Assembly (NCBI RefSeq): GCF_900536025.1
Contig: NZ_UNOZ01000028.1
Location: 169,700 to 233,699 of the forward strand
Source of the DNA: Pseudomonas reidholzensis
Lineage (GTDB): Bacteria > Pseudomonadota > Gammaproteobacteria > Pseudomonadales > Pseudomonadaceae
Direction: 5' to 3'
Length of the DNA: 64,000 nucleotides
Under the pieces are notes generated by a model. It ran no database searches, was not told the DNA's origin, and saw only the letters and a list, made by a program, of their open reading frames with translations. Positions 16,182-27,842 of this stretch are shown one piece after another. A program made the position numbers and the translations under genes. Each line of letters starts with the position of its first letter. The first letter of the stretch is position 1.

Positions 16182-17134
16182 CCACCGCCTACGACACATT
16201 GCACTCGACCCTGGACGCCAAGGCGTTCGGCCGCGTCGCCGTGCTCTATGGCGGCAAGAGCGCCGAGCGTGAGGTGTCGCTGAAATCCGGCGCCGCGGTG
16301 CTCGAGGCACTGACCAGCGCCGGTGTCGACGTGGTCGGCATCGATGTCGGCGACGACCTGCTGGCGCGCCTGCAGAGCGAGAAGATCGACCGCGCCTTCA
16401 TCATCCTCCACGGTCGTGGCGGTGAAGACGGCAGCATGCAAGGCCTGCTGGAGTGCCTGGGCATTCCCTACACCGGCAGCGGCATCCTCGCCTCGGCGCT
16501 GGCGATGGACAAACTGCGCACCAAGCAGGTGTGGCAGAGCCTGGGTATTCCGACCCCGCGCCACGCCGTGCTGGCCAGCGAGCAGGACTGTGTGTTGGCC
16601 AGTACGGAACTGGGCTTCCCGCTGATCGTCAAACCTGCCCATGAAGGCTCTAGCATCGGCATGGCCAAGGTGAATAGCGAGCAGGAGCTGATCGCTGCCT
16701 GGAAGGACGCTGCCCACTACGATTCGCAAGTGCTGGTCGAGCAATGGGTTCACGGCCCGGAGTTCACCATCGCGGTGCTGCGTGGCCAGGTGCTGCCGCC
16801 GATCGCGCTGGGCACCCCGCACGTGTTCTACGACTACGACGCCAAGTACATCGCCAATGACACCCAGTACCGCATCCCGTGCGGCCTGGACGCTGTCAAG
16901 GAACAGGAACTGATCGACCTGACCGCGCGCGCCTGCGATGCCATCGGCATCGAAGGCTGGGGCCGGCTGGACGTGATGCAGGACGAGCAAGGCCGTTTCT
17001 GGCTGCTCGAAGTCAACACCGCACCGGGCATGACGGATCATAGCCTGGTGCCCATGGCGGCCCGCGCGGCCGGCCTGGACTTCCAGCAACTGGTGCTGGC
17101 GATCCTGGCCGACAGCGTAGCGACGCGAGGTTAA
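16178..17134 (+). CDS. ddlB: D-alanine--D-alanine ligase DdlB
   Basis: 318-residue ATP-grasp enzyme making the D-Ala-D-Ala used by MurF. N-terminal AVLYGGKSAEREVSLKSG, the substrate loop LHGRGGEDGSMQGLLE, KPAHEGSSIGMAKV, VEQWVHGPEFTIAVLRG and the metal-binding WLLEVNTAPGMTDHSLVPMAA are all intact. Position between murC and ftsQ is the canonical one. The start overlaps the murC stop and ftsQ begins five bases after its end. Confidence 0.97.
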   Translation: MTTAYDTLHSTLDAKAFGRVAVLYGGKSAEREVSLKSGAAVLEALTSAGVDVVGIDVGDDLLARLQSEKIDRAFIILHGRGGEDGSMQGLLECLGIPYTGSGILASALAMDKLRTKQVWQSLGIPTPRHAVLASEQDCVLASTELGFPLIVKPAHEGSSIGMAKVNSEQELIAAWKDAAHYDSQVLVEQWVHGPEFTIAVLRGQVLPPIALGTPHVFYDYDAKYIANDTQYRIPCGLDAVKEQELIDLTARACDAIGIEGWGRLDVMQDEQGRFWLLEVNTAPGMTDHSLVPMAARAAGLDFQQLVLAILADSVATRG

Positions 17135-17139
17135 CCATC

Positions 17140-18009
17140 ATGCAAGGCGCGATGCTCCGTCAGCAGCCACCCGTACCCGGCCGTCACAAGCCGGTGCCGC
17201 GTGGTGCCAGCCGAATGGTCGCTCAGGAGCCGATGTCGGCGCGCCTGCCGAAGGCCAACTTCAGCGTCTTCAAGCGCTTGCTGTGGCCGGTGCTACTGGT
17301 CGCTGCGGGCTTTGCCGCCTACGAAGGCGCGGTGCGCCTGATGCCGTATGCCGACCGGCCGATCACCAAGATCGCCGTGCAGGGCGACCTCAGCTACATC
17401 AGCCAGCAGGCGGTGCAGCAGCGTATTGCACCGTTCACGGCGGCGAGCTTCTTCAGTGTCGACCTCAGCGCCATGCGCGCCGAGCTCGAGCAGATGCCAT
17501 GGATCGCCCATGCCGAAGTACGGCGGGTGTGGCCGGACGAAGTGGTGATCCGCCTCGAAGAACAGCTGCCCGTGGCGCGCTGGGGCGCGGAGGCCTTGCT
17601 CAACAACCAGGGCCAGGCGTTCACCCCGCGCGAGCTGGCCAACTATGAGCACCTGCCGCAGCTGTTCGGGCCGCAGCGGGCTCAGCAACAAGTCATGCAG
17701 CAGTATCAGGTATTGAGCCAGATGCTCCGCCCCATGGGCTTTTCCATCGCTCGCCTGGAGTTGCGCGAGCGTGGCAGCTGGTTCCTGACCACCGGCGCAG
17801 GCAGCGCCGGGCCGGGCATCGAGCTGCTGTTGGGGCGCGACCATCTGGTGGAGAAGATGCGCCGTTTCATTGCCATTTACGACAAGACACTCAAAGAGCA
17901 GATCACCAACATCGCCCGCGTTGATCTGCGCTACGCCAACGGATTGGCTGTTGGCTGGCGGGAACCGATTGCACCGACGACGGCCCAACCCGCCGTTGCG
18001 AAGAATTAG
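17140..18009 (+). CDS. ftsQ: Cell division protein FtsQ
   Basis: 289-residue bitopic divisome protein. A basic cytoplasmic tail of about 45 residues precedes a membrane segment (about 48-66, LLWPVLLVAAGFAAYEGAV), a POTRA domain starting PITKIAVQGDLSYIS, and a beta domain containing AEVRRVWPDEVVIRLEEQLPVARWG. FtsQ recruits FtsB and FtsL and regulates septal synthesis. The ATG at 17140 is five bases after ddlB. The cytoplasmic tail is somewhat long, with a second Met (17233) that could also serve as start. Confidence 0.95.
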   Translation: MQGAMLRQQPPVPGRHKPVPRGASRMVAQEPMSARLPKANFSVFKRLLWPVLLVAAGFAAYEGAVRLMPYADRPITKIAVQGDLSYISQQAVQQRIAPFTAASFFSVDLSAMRAELEQMPWIAHAEVRRVWPDEVVIRLEEQLPVARWGAEALLNNQGQAFTPRELANYEHLPQLFGPQRAQQQVMQQYQVLSQMLRPMGFSIARLELRERGSWFLTTGAGSAGPGIELLLGRDHLVEKMRRFIAIYDKTLKEQITNIARVDLRYANGLAVGWREPIAPTTAQPAVAKN

Positions 18010-18023
18010 AGAGAGGCAGGACC

Positions 18024-19286
18024 ATGGCAAACGCGCATAGCGGCAAAATGATCGTCGGGCTGGACATCGGCACCTCCAAGGTGGTGGCGCTGGTGGGTGA
18101 AGTCGGCGAAGACGGTACCCTGGAGATCGTCGGTATCGGCACCCACCCGTCCCGCGGCCTGAAGAAGGGCGTGGTGGTCAACATCGAGTCGACCGTGCAG
18201 TCGATCCAGCGCGCCGTCGAAGAGGCCCAGCTGATGGCGGGCTGCCGTATCCACTCGGCCTTCGTCGGTGTTGCCGGTAACCACATCCGCAGCCTCAACT
18301 CCCACGGCATCGTCGCCATCCGCGACCGCGAAGTCAGCGCCGCCGACCTCGAGCGCGTGCTCGACGCCGCCCAGGCCGTGGCCATCCCGGCTGACCAGCG
18401 GGTGCTGCACACCCTGCCGCAGGACTACGTGATCGACAACCAGGAAGGCGTCCGTGAGCCGCTGGGCATGTCCGGCGTGCGCCTGGAAGCCAAGGTCCAC
18501 GTGGTCACCTGCGCCGTCAACGCCGCGCAGAACATCGAGAAGTGCGTGCGCCGCTGCGGCCTGGAAATCGACGACATCATCCTCGAGCAGCTGGCTTCGG
18601 CCTACTCGGTGCTCACCGATGACGAAAAAGAGCTGGGCGTGTGCCTGGTCGACATCGGTGGCGGTACCACCGACATCGCCATCTTCACCGAAGGCGCGAT
18701 CCGTCACACCGCGGTGATCCCGATCGCCGGCGACCAGGTCACCAACGACATCGCCATGGCCCTGCGGACACCCACCCAGTACGCCGAAGAAATCAAGATT
18801 CGCTACGCCTGCGCGCTGGCCAAGCTGGCCGGTGCCGGCGAAACCATCAAGGTGCCGAGCGTCGGCGACCGTCCGCCGCGCGAGCTGTCGCGTCAGGCCT
18901 TGGCCGAAGTGGTCGAGCCGCGTTACGACGAGCTGTTCACCCTGATCCAGGCTGAGCTGCGCCGCAGCGGTTATGAAGACCTGGTGCCTGCGGGCATCGT
19001 CCTCACCGGCGGCACCTCGAAGATGGAAGGGGCCGTGGAACTGGCCGAGGAAATCTTCCACATGCCGGTACGCCTGGGCGTACCGCACAGCGTTCGGGGG
19101 CTGAGCGACGTGGTGCGCAACCCGATCTATTCCACCGGCGTGGGTCTGCTCACCTACGGCCTGCTCAAGCAGTCCGAGGACCTGATCCTGACCGGTCACA
19201 GCAACAGCAGCAGCAACAGCTATGGCGATGAACCGAAGGCCCCAGTGCTCGAGCGATTCAAGCGTTGGGTCCAGGGCAATTTCTAA
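18024..19286 (+). CDS. ftsA: Cell division protein FtsA
   Basis: 420-residue actin-like ATPase that tethers FtsZ to the membrane and recruits later divisome proteins. N-terminal phosphate loop IVGLDIGTSKVVALVGEV, the 1C domain near residues 84-160, the second phosphate loop VDIGGGTTDIAIF, VLTGGTSKMEGAVELAEEIF and a C-terminal amphipathic membrane-targeting helix (VLERFKRWVQGNF). GAGAGAGGCAGG precedes the ATG. Fourteen bases separate it from ftsQ. Confidence 0.97.
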   Translation: MANAHSGKMIVGLDIGTSKVVALVGEVGEDGTLEIVGIGTHPSRGLKKGVVVNIESTVQSIQRAVEEAQLMAGCRIHSAFVGVAGNHIRSLNSHGIVAIRDREVSAADLERVLDAAQAVAIPADQRVLHTLPQDYVIDNQEGVREPLGMSGVRLEAKVHVVTCAVNAAQNIEKCVRRCGLEIDDIILEQLASAYSVLTDDEKELGVCLVDIGGGTTDIAIFTEGAIRHTAVIPIAGDQVTNDIAMALRTPTQYAEEIKIRYACALAKLAGAGETIKVPSVGDRPPRELSRQALAEVVEPRYDELFTLIQAELRRSGYEDLVPAGIVLTGGTSKMEGAVELAEEIFHMPVRLGVPHSVRGLSDVVRNPIYSTGVGLLTYGLLKQSEDLILTGHSNSSSNSYGDEPKAPVLERFKRWVQGNF

Positions 19287-19341
19287 GTTTCAAAGCAGTA
19301 GTGGTAGGCGCAACAACTAGAGAACTGTAAGGAGAGGGAAA

Positions 19342-20538
19342 ATGTTCGAGCTCGTAGACAACGTCCCGCAAAGTCCGGTCATCAAAGTGATCGGCGTCGG
19401 CGGTGGCGGCGGCAACGCCGTCAACCACATGGTCAAGAGCAGCATCGAAGGCGTGGAATTCATCTGCGCCAACACTGATGCTCAAGCGCTGAAAAACATC
19501 GGTGCGCGTACCATCCTGCAACTGGGTACCGGGGTCACCCGCGGTCTGGGTGCCGGTGCCAACCCGGAAGTCGGCCGTCAGGCCGCGCTGGAAGACCGTG
19601 AGCGCATCGCTGAAGTGCTGCAAGGCACCAACATGGTCTTCATCACCACCGGCATGGGTGGCGGTACCGGTACCGGTGCGGCGCCGATCATCGCCGAAGT
19701 GGCGAAGGAAATGGGCATCCTCACCGTTGCCGTGGTGACCCGTCCGTTCCCGTTCGAAGGCCGCAAGCGCATGCAGATCGCCGATGAAGGCATCCGCATG
19801 CTGGCCGAGAGCGTCGACTCGCTGATCACCATCCCCAACGAGAAGCTGCTGACCATTCTCGGCAAGGACGCCAGCCTGCTGTCTGCCTTCGCCAAGGCGG
19901 ACGACGTGCTCGCCGGTGCGGTGCGCGGTATCTCCGACATCATCAAACGTCCGGGCATGATCAACGTCGACTTCGCCGACGTGCGTACCGTGATGAGCGA
20001 GATGGGCATGGCGATGATGGGTACTGGCTGCGCCAGCGGCCCGAACCGTGCGCGCGAGGCCACCGAGGCTGCGATCCGCAACCCGCTGCTCGAAGACGTC
20101 AACCTGCAGGGTGCACGCGGTATCCTGGTGAACATCACCGCCGGTCCCGACCTGTCCCTGGGCGAGTACTCCGACGTCGGTAGCATCATCGAGGCCTTCG
20201 CCTCCGACCACGCGATGGTCAAGGTGGGTACCGTGATCGACCCGGACATGCGCGACGAGCTGCACGTCACCGTGGTCGCCACTGGCCTGGGTGCGCGCAT
20301 CGAGAAGCCGGTCAAGGTCGTCGACAACACCCTGCAGACCGCGCACGCGGCCTACGAGGCGTCCAACCCGGCCCCGGCCCGTCAAGAGCAGCCAGCGGTC
20401 AACTACCGCGACCTGGAGCGTCCTACCGTGATGCGCAACCAGGCGCATGCAGGTGCCGCCGCAGCAGCTAAACTGAACCCTCAGGATGACTTGGACTACC
20501 TGGATATCCCGGCTTTCCTGCGTCGCCAGGCTGATTGA
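19342..20538 (+). CDS. ftsZ: Cell division GTPase FtsZ
   Basis: 398-residue tubulin-like GTPase that forms the Z ring. The tubulin signature GGGTGTG is at 106-112; the N-terminal GVGGGGGNAVNHM, NTDAQAL and the T7-loop region NVDFADVRTVM are intact. A short linker follows from about residue 320, and the conserved C-terminal peptide DYLDIPAFLRRQAD (385-398) that binds FtsA and ZipA is present. GGAGAGGG lies ahead of the ATG. The 55-base gap from ftsA could hold an internal promoter; none is obvious. Confidence 0.98.
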   Translation: MFELVDNVPQSPVIKVIGVGGGGGNAVNHMVKSSIEGVEFICANTDAQALKNIGARTILQLGTGVTRGLGAGANPEVGRQAALEDRERIAEVLQGTNMVFITTGMGGGTGTGAAPIIAEVAKEMGILTVAVVTRPFPFEGRKRMQIADEGIRMLAESVDSLITIPNEKLLTILGKDASLLSAFAKADDVLAGAVRGISDIIKRPGMINVDFADVRTVMSEMGMAMMGTGCASGPNRAREATEAAIRNPLLEDVNLQGARGILVNITAGPDLSLGEYSDVGSIIEAFASDHAMVKVGTVIDPDMRDELHVTVVATGLGARIEKPVKVVDNTLQTAHAAYEASNPAPARQEQPAVNYRDLERPTVMRNQAHAGAAAAAKLNPQDDLDYLDIPAFLRRQAD

Positions 20539-20565
20539 TGGAATTTATCAGGGGTATAAAGGTGA

Positions 20566-20595
20566 TTGGTATTCAGCAAAGGTCGGGTCTGTTAT
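20566..20595 (+). promoter_or_regulatory. Candidate promoter of lpxC
   Basis: TTGGTA (20566-20571) and TGTTAT (20590-20595) are 18 bases apart in the 112-base ftsZ-lpxC gap, about 55 bases before the lpxC start. This would allow lpxC expression independent of the cell-division genes. Confidence 0.4.
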
Positions 20596-20650
20596 CATCC
20601 CCAGCCTTTGTTGATACCAGTTCGCAATTTGCGCTGAAGCGGCCAATGCC

Positions 20651-21562
20651 ATGATTAAACAACGCACCCTGAAGAATATTATCCGTGCCACAGGCGTCGG
20701 CCTGCACTCCGGTGAGAAGGTCTACCTGACCCTCAAGCCTGCGCCTGTGGATACCGGCATCGTCTTCCGCCGCGCCGACCTTGACCCTGTGGTCGAGATC
20801 CCGGCTCGCGCGGCCAACGTCGGCGAGACAACCATGTCGACGACGTTGGTCAACGGTGACGTCAAGGTCGATACGGTCGAGCACTTGCTCTCCGCCATGG
20901 CGGGTCTGGGCATCGATAACGCCTACGTCGAGCTCTCCGCCTCGGAAGTGCCGATCATGGATGGCAGCGCCGGACCTTTCGTATTCCTGATTCAGTCTGC
21001 CGGCCTGGAAGAGCAGGACGCAGCCAAGAAATTCATCCGCATCCTGCGTGAAGTGACAGTGGAGGACGGCGACAAGCGCGCTACCTTCCTGCCTTTCGAA
21101 GGGTTCAAGGTGAGCTTCGAGATCGACTTCGATCACCCGGTCGTCAGCGGCCGGACCCAGAGCGCCAGTGTCGACTTCTCCAGCACCTCGTTCGTGAAGG
21201 AAGTCAGCCGCGCACGGACCTTCGGGTTCATGCGTGACATCGAGTACCTGCGCAAGCACAACCTTGCGTTGGGCGGCAGTGTCGAGAACGCCATCGTCGT
21301 CGACGAGACCGGCGTGCTCAACGAAGACGGCCTTCGTTACGAAGACGAATTCGTCAAACACAAGATCCTCGACGCCATCGGCGACCTGTATCTGCTGGGC
21401 AACAGCCTGATCGGCGAGTTCAAGGGCTTCAAGTCCGGGCACGCGCTGAACAACCAACTGTTGCGCAAGCTGATCGCCGAGACCGATGCCTGGGAAGTGG
21501 TCACTTTCGAAGATGCCAGTACGGCACCGATCTCTTATATGCGCCCTGTTGCGGCCGTGTAA
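20651..21562 (+). CDS. lpxC: UDP-3-O-acyl-N-acetylglucosamine deacetylase LpxC
   Basis: 303-residue zinc amidase catalysing the committed step of lipid A synthesis. Family segments: MIKQRTLKNIIRATGVGLHSGEKV at the start (conserved throughout Gram-negatives), the zinc-binding VEHLLSAMAGLGIDN, PIMDGSAGPF, and the second zinc site FVKHKILDAIGDLYLLG, then GHALNNQLLR with the catalytic His. Last gene of the cluster before a strong terminator. Deacetylase turnover by FtsH is known in E. coli; nothing in this sequence tests it here. Confidence 0.98.
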   Translation: MIKQRTLKNIIRATGVGLHSGEKVYLTLKPAPVDTGIVFRRADLDPVVEIPARAANVGETTMSTTLVNGDVKVDTVEHLLSAMAGLGIDNAYVELSASEVPIMDGSAGPFVFLIQSAGLEEQDAAKKFIRILREVTVEDGDKRATFLPFEGFKVSFEIDFDHPVVSGRTQSASVDFSSTSFVKEVSRARTFGFMRDIEYLRKHNLALGGSVENAIVVDETGVLNEDGLRYEDEFVKHKILDAIGDLYLLGNSLIGEFKGFKSGHALNNQLLRKLIAETDAWEVVTFEDASTAPISYMRPVAAV

Positions 21563-21586
21563 GTTCGAACACTCTCTAGTTCATTG

Positions 21587-21610
21587 AGGCCACCTTCGGG
21601 TGGCCTTTTT
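21587..21610 (+). terminator. Rho-independent terminator after lpxC
   Basis: AGGCCACC and GGTGGCCT form a perfect eight-pair stem around a TTCG tetraloop, followed by four T. It marks the end of the dcw/lpxC transcripts. Confidence 0.92.
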
Positions 21611-22170
21611 ATTGGGTTTTTGTGGGGGGGGCTGGGGCTGGGGCTGGTGAGCATATCCGTTCGTTGTGGTGCGGTTACTGGCCCCTTCCGCCCTTACGGC
21701 GGGTCACTTTTTTTCTTGGAAAAAAGTAACCAAAAACCGCTTGCTCCTACATACGGCCCTCCGCTGCGCTGCGGGTTCCCTCACTCCGGCCTTGCTCCCG
21801 CGAGGACCGGGCTGTACGCGCCTTCCTGGCCCGCAGCCCTTGCCGGCCTTCCTGGCCGTCACCTCGCTTCGCAAGACCTGCGTTCGGCCTCCTGAAGTCG
21901 CGGTAGATCAAGATCACAAGCCAGATCAAGGGCCAGGGCAACGGCTGGCGAATCGCTGCGCTCTCGCTTGTTTATAAGGGCGGTACAGCGCGTCAGCGCC
22001 AGAATTTGCATTGGCAGTTCCGGCCTCTTTCGCGGGGCAAGCCCGCTCCCACAGGATAGCGTCGCTCTTTCGGTCAACGGAGATCCTGTGGGAGCCCGCT
22101 TGCCCCGTGAAGAGGCCCGAATATCCACCGACCATGCCACTATCGAAGATGACGCCAGCCCAGGCGCCGT
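21611..22170. repeat. Long dispersed intergenic repeat, copy A
   Basis: Non-coding block closely matching 42241-42776. The core, 21679 to about 22017, is almost base-for-base identical to copy B. It includes the hairpin-forming segment GGTCACTTTTTTT...AAAAAAGTAACC near 21705-21732 and an REP pair at its right end (22031-22110). ORFs of 60-110 codons in several frames are equally conserved in both copies, which points to DNA-level rather than protein-level similarity. Both copies start right behind a terminator. Confidence 0.85.
22031..22110. repeat. REP palindrome pair (inverted)
   Basis: Two Pseudomonas REP units in opposite orientation: CGCGGGGCAAGCCCGCTCCC near 22031-22050 and GGGAGCCCGCTTGCCCCG near 22091-22108, about 40 bases apart. 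Such pairs can fold into large hairpins and are mobilised by REP-associated tyrosine transposases. Confidence 0.8.
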
Positions 22171-22209
22171 AAAGGGGAGGGGGCTATCGCCCACAATTCA
22201 CGATCCCGA

Positions 22210-22671
22210 TCAGCGCGGCTCTTTAGGCTTGGCATGCCCAGCCAAACGCTCCAGCGCTGCCCGCAGCTTGGGATCACTGATCCCCTCGGCGGTATCGCGA
22301 ATGCTCTCGGCGGCTTCGCTGGACAGCTCCGGCGCGTGGCCCGCGCGTTTGGCCGGGGTCATCGGCGGCTGTACCTTGAACAGGATCCGGCGCAAATTGC
22401 CGAACACCTCCAGCTCCAGCAACTGGCGCTGCAAGCGCTTCTGTTGATAGCGCAGGCGCGTCGCCCAGTGCCCATCGGTGACCACCAGCAGCAACACGCC
22501 ATCGCGCCACGACGCCACATGGCAATGGGCGCGGGCGGCCGGCTGCAGCTGGCTTTCCAGCAGGCGCTGCAGATGCACCAGGCGTTCGGCCTGGTTGAGC
22601 AGCAGGCGCAAGGGCCGGGCGCCACGCAGGAGCGCGGCCGGTGGCCGGGCGGGCGAAGGTTTGTAGGCCAT
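22210..22671 (-). CDS. dciA: DciA family protein (DUF721), replicative helicase loader
   Basis: 153-residue basic protein with a DUF721/DciA domain at about residues 10-110; visible features are HVASWRDGVLLLVVTDGHWATRLRYQQ and LEVFGNLRRILFKVQPP. DciA interacts with DnaB and is the ancestral helicase operator in bacteria lacking DnaC/DnaI loaders. It is encoded divergently from secA, the usual Pseudomonas arrangement (the position taken by secM in Enterobacteria). Its 3' end faces the repeat block. Function is from the family; I see no catalytic motif. Confidence 0.88.
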   Translation of the reverse strand: MAYKPSPARPPAALLRGARPLRLLLNQAERLVHLQRLLESQLQPAARAHCHVASWRDGVLLLVVTDGHWATRLRYQQKRLQRQLLELEVFGNLRRILFKVQPPMTPAKRAGHAPELSSEAAESIRDTAEGISDPKLRAALERLAGHAKPKEPR

Positions 22672-23021
22672 GGGGGTACGCAGGAAGTTACAGAATCGTC
22701 ATGGTAACAGAACACTGAATTTGTACTGACAGTGCCGGCCTCATCGCCGGGCGAGCCCACCCCCACGTGGGCAGCGGGCAGCGGGATGTTCAGGGGCGAG
22801 AGTCATTCTCAATAGCTTTCATCTTCGCTACACCTTGAACTTGGAAAAAAAGTCCTTATGTTAGAGACGTCCCCACCCTAGCGCTGTGCCAGCATCGTGG
22901 AAATCCACCACTTTCCTCACCATCGTTTCCGGGTAGAATGCTCGTTCGCATGCGGCCCAAGGGCTGCTCGGGCGACTCATGGGGCCGCCCTCCATCCCTA
23001 AGTGTGGAAGATCCTGCCGAT
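22672..23021. other. dciA-secA divergent intergenic region
   Basis: No gene is supported. It carries a degenerate REP-like palindrome around 22738-22790 and a candidate secA promoter (separate entry). No SecM-like arrest peptide is evident. Confidence 0.5.
22835..22862 (+). promoter_or_regulatory. Candidate promoter of secA
   Basis: TTGAAC (22835-22840) and TATGTT (22857-22862) are 16 bases apart, in an AT-rich patch that includes an A7 run. This leaves an untranslated leader of about 150 bases before secA. Confidence 0.35.
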
Positions 23022-25763
<2,742 letters not shown>

Positions 25764-25803
25764 TCGAGCCGTTCCTGCTGCACCCTGACAACTGAACTAC
25801 TGC

Positions 25804-25836
25804 GCCGCGAAGGGCTTCGACCTTCGCGGCGTTGTT
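25804..25836 (+). terminator. Terminator after secA
   Basis: GCCGCGAAGG (25804-25813) pairs perfectly with CCTTCGCGGC (25821-25830), seven-base loop, followed by GTTGTT. Stem is strong, T tract short. Confidence 0.75.
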
Positions 25837-25890
25837 CCATCTCAAGCTTGGCCGTATCTTGTGCGGCACATATTTTCTAGGAGCGCATTC

Positions 25891-27108
25891 ATGGCTGTTG
25901 GTCTTGGTCCTTTGCCCACCCTGCACCCGGTTCCCGGTTTCGAACTCGGCATCGCTTCGGCGGGCATCAAGCGCCCTGGGCGCAAGGACGTCGTGGTAAT
26001 GCGCTGCGCCGAAGGCTCCAGCGTTGCCGGCGTGTTCACCCTCAATGCCTTCTGCGCCGCGCCGGTGATCCTCGCCAAGCAACGGGTGCAGGGCAGCGTG
26101 CGTTACCTGCTGACCAACACCGGCAATGCCAACGCCGGTACCGGCGCGCCAGGCCTGGCCGCCGCCGAGCGCACCTGCGCCAAGCTGGCTGAGCTGACCG
26201 GTGTCGCTGCCGAGGCGGTGCTGCCGTTCTCCACGGGCGTGATCGGCGAGCCGCTGCCGGTCGAGAAGATCGAAGGCGCGCTGCAGGCCGCCCTCGACAA
26301 CCTCTCGGAAAACCACTGGGCCGAAGCCGCCACCGGCATCATGACCACCGACACCCTGCCCAAGGGTGCCAGCCGGCAATTCCAGTTCGACGGCCAGACC
26401 ATCACCGTGACCGGCATCAGCAAAGGCGCCGGGATGATCCGCCCGAACATGGCCACCATGCTCGGCTACATCGCCACCGACGCCAAGGTCGCCCCAGCGG
26501 TGCTCAAGGACCTGATCCTCGACGGTGCCAACAAGTCGTTCAACCGCATCACCATCGATGGCGATACCTCGACCAACGACTGCTGCATGCTGATCGCCAC
26601 CGGCAAGGCCAATGTCGCCGAAGTCACCGAGCCTCGCGGCGAGCTGTTCGACGCCCTGAAACAGGCGGTGTTCGAAGTCTGCATGGAAGTCGCCCAGGCC
26701 ATCGTCCGTGACGGCGAAGGCGCGACCAAGTTCGTGACCGTGCAGGTCAACGGCGGTGGCAACCATCAGGAATGCCTGGACGTCGGTTACGCCGTCGCCC
26801 ACTCGCCGCTGATCAAGACTGCGCTGTTCGCCTCCGACCCGAACTGGGGCCGCATCCTCGCTGCCGTCGGCCGTGCCGGCGTACCGCAGCTCGACGTCAG
26901 CCTGATCGACGTCTACCTCGGTGACGTGTGCATCGCCAGCCAAGGCGGTCGCAGCCCGAGCTACACCGAAGAGCAGGGCTCCAAGGTCATGGCCCAGGAA
27001 GAGATCACCATTCGCATCGAGCTCGGCCGTGGCCAGTGCAGCGAGACCATCTGGACCACCGACCTGTCGCACGAGTACGTCAAGATCAACGCCGAATACC
27101 GCACCTGA
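25891..27108 (+). CDS. argJ: Bifunctional glutamate N-acetyltransferase / amino-acid acetyltransferase ArgJ
   Basis: 405-residue enzyme of arginine biosynthesis that moves the acetyl group from N-acetylornithine to glutamate (cyclic pathway), and may use acetyl-CoA. ArgJ is made as a precursor that self-cleaves before a Thr; the site is visible in PNMATMLGYIATDA with Thr189 as the new N-terminal nucleophile. Other family segments are TNTGNANAGTG, FSTGVIGEPLP, ITIDGDTSTNDCCML and SDPNWGRILAAVGRAG. ATG at 25891 with CTAGGAGCG upstream. Stands alone between a terminator and an REP unit. Confidence 0.96.
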   Translation: MAVGLGPLPTLHPVPGFELGIASAGIKRPGRKDVVVMRCAEGSSVAGVFTLNAFCAAPVILAKQRVQGSVRYLLTNTGNANAGTGAPGLAAAERTCAKLAELTGVAAEAVLPFSTGVIGEPLPVEKIEGALQAALDNLSENHWAEAATGIMTTDTLPKGASRQFQFDGQTITVTGISKGAGMIRPNMATMLGYIATDAKVAPAVLKDLILDGANKSFNRITIDGDTSTNDCCMLIATGKANVAEVTEPRGELFDALKQAVFEVCMEVAQAIVRDGEGATKFVTVQVNGGGNHQECLDVGYAVAHSPLIKTALFASDPNWGRILAAVGRAGVPQLDVSLIDVYLGDVCIASQGGRSPSYTEEQGSKVMAQEEITIRIELGRGQCSETIWTTDLSHEYVKINAEYRT

Positions 27109-27128
27109 TCGACTGATCCCAAGGCCCC

Positions 27129-27155
27129 ATCGCGGGGCCAGCCCGCTCCCACGCA
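27129..27155. repeat. Single REP palindrome
   Basis: ATCGCGGGGCCAGCCCGCTCCCACG is a single Pseudomonas REP unit between argJ and the GST gene. Confidence 0.6.
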
Positions 27156-27209
27156 GCAGGGGGCGGGGCTTGTTCCGCGAGGGGCTTCACACCTGATGGA
27201 GCTGCCCCC

Positions 27210-27842
27210 ATGAGCTATCACCTGATCATCGGCGACAAGCTGTACTCCTCCTGGTCGCTGCGTGGCGCCCTGGCCCTTGAACTGGCCGGCGTCCCCTACG
27301 AAGAAACCCTGATCAAACTCAACCAGCCCGACACCCGCACCCGCGTGCTGGCGTTTTCGGCTACCGGTAAAGTCCCGCTGCTGCAGACCGAGCACGGCGT
27401 GATCGCCGATTCGCTGGCAATTGCCGAGTACCTCGCCGAGCAGCATCCTGACGCCCAGCTGTGGCCTGCCGACGTGGCGGCTCGCGCCCACGCGCGCTCG
27501 GCCTGCGCGCAGATGCACAGCGGCTTCTTTGCCCTGCGCGGTGCCATGCCGTTCGACCTGTCGCGTGATCAGGCGCTGGAGAACGTGCCGCTGGACGTGC
27601 AGGTCGACATCGACCGTATCGTCGCCCTGTGGTCCGAATGCCGCCTGGCGGCCAAGGACAGCGGCCCGTTCCTGTTCGGCAAGCCGAGCCTGGCCGACGC
27701 CTTCTTCGCCCCGGTGGCAGTGCGCCTGCGTACCTACCGGGTGCAGGTGCCGGCCGAAGCGGCCCGCTACATCGAAGCGATCTACCAGTGGCCTGCGTTC
27801 CAGGCCTGGCAGAGCGCCGGGCTGGCGGAGCGCGAAGGGTGA
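27210..27842 (+). CDS. Glutathione S-transferase family protein
   Basis: 210 residues. The N-terminal thioredoxin-fold domain (about 1-80) has LIIGDKLYSSWSLRGALAL, with a Ser-rich catalytic start like Ser-type GSTs, the cis-Pro segment GKVPLL, and the glutathione gamma-Glu site DSLAIAEYLAE. The C-terminal helical domain has the N-capping-type segment KPSLADAFFAPVAVRL. Substrate unknown; glutathione conjugation or detoxification is only a family inference. Its stop overlaps the GTG of the Nudix gene by three bases, so the two are co-translated. Confidence 0.88.
   Translation: MSYHLIIGDKLYSSWSLRGALALELAGVPYEETLIKLNQPDTRTRVLAFSATGKVPLLQTEHGVIADSLAIAEYLAEQHPDAQLWPADVAARAHARSACAQMHSGFFALRGAMPFDLSRDQALENVPLDVQVDIDRIVALWSECRLAAKDSGPFLFGKPSLADAFFAPVAVRLRTYRVQVPAEAARYIEAIYQWPAFQAWQSAGLAEREG

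Noticed and set aside
21584..22447. ORFs of 60-160 codons in the lpxC-dciA gap
   Set aside because: They lie in the repeat block or antisense to dciA. Several frames are equally conserved between repeat copies, which indicates DNA repeats rather than protein genes.
22735..22790. Possible SecM-like regulatory element before secA
   Set aside because: Only a degenerate palindrome is present; there is no ORF with an arrest motif, and the upstream neighbour is dciA on the opposite strand.
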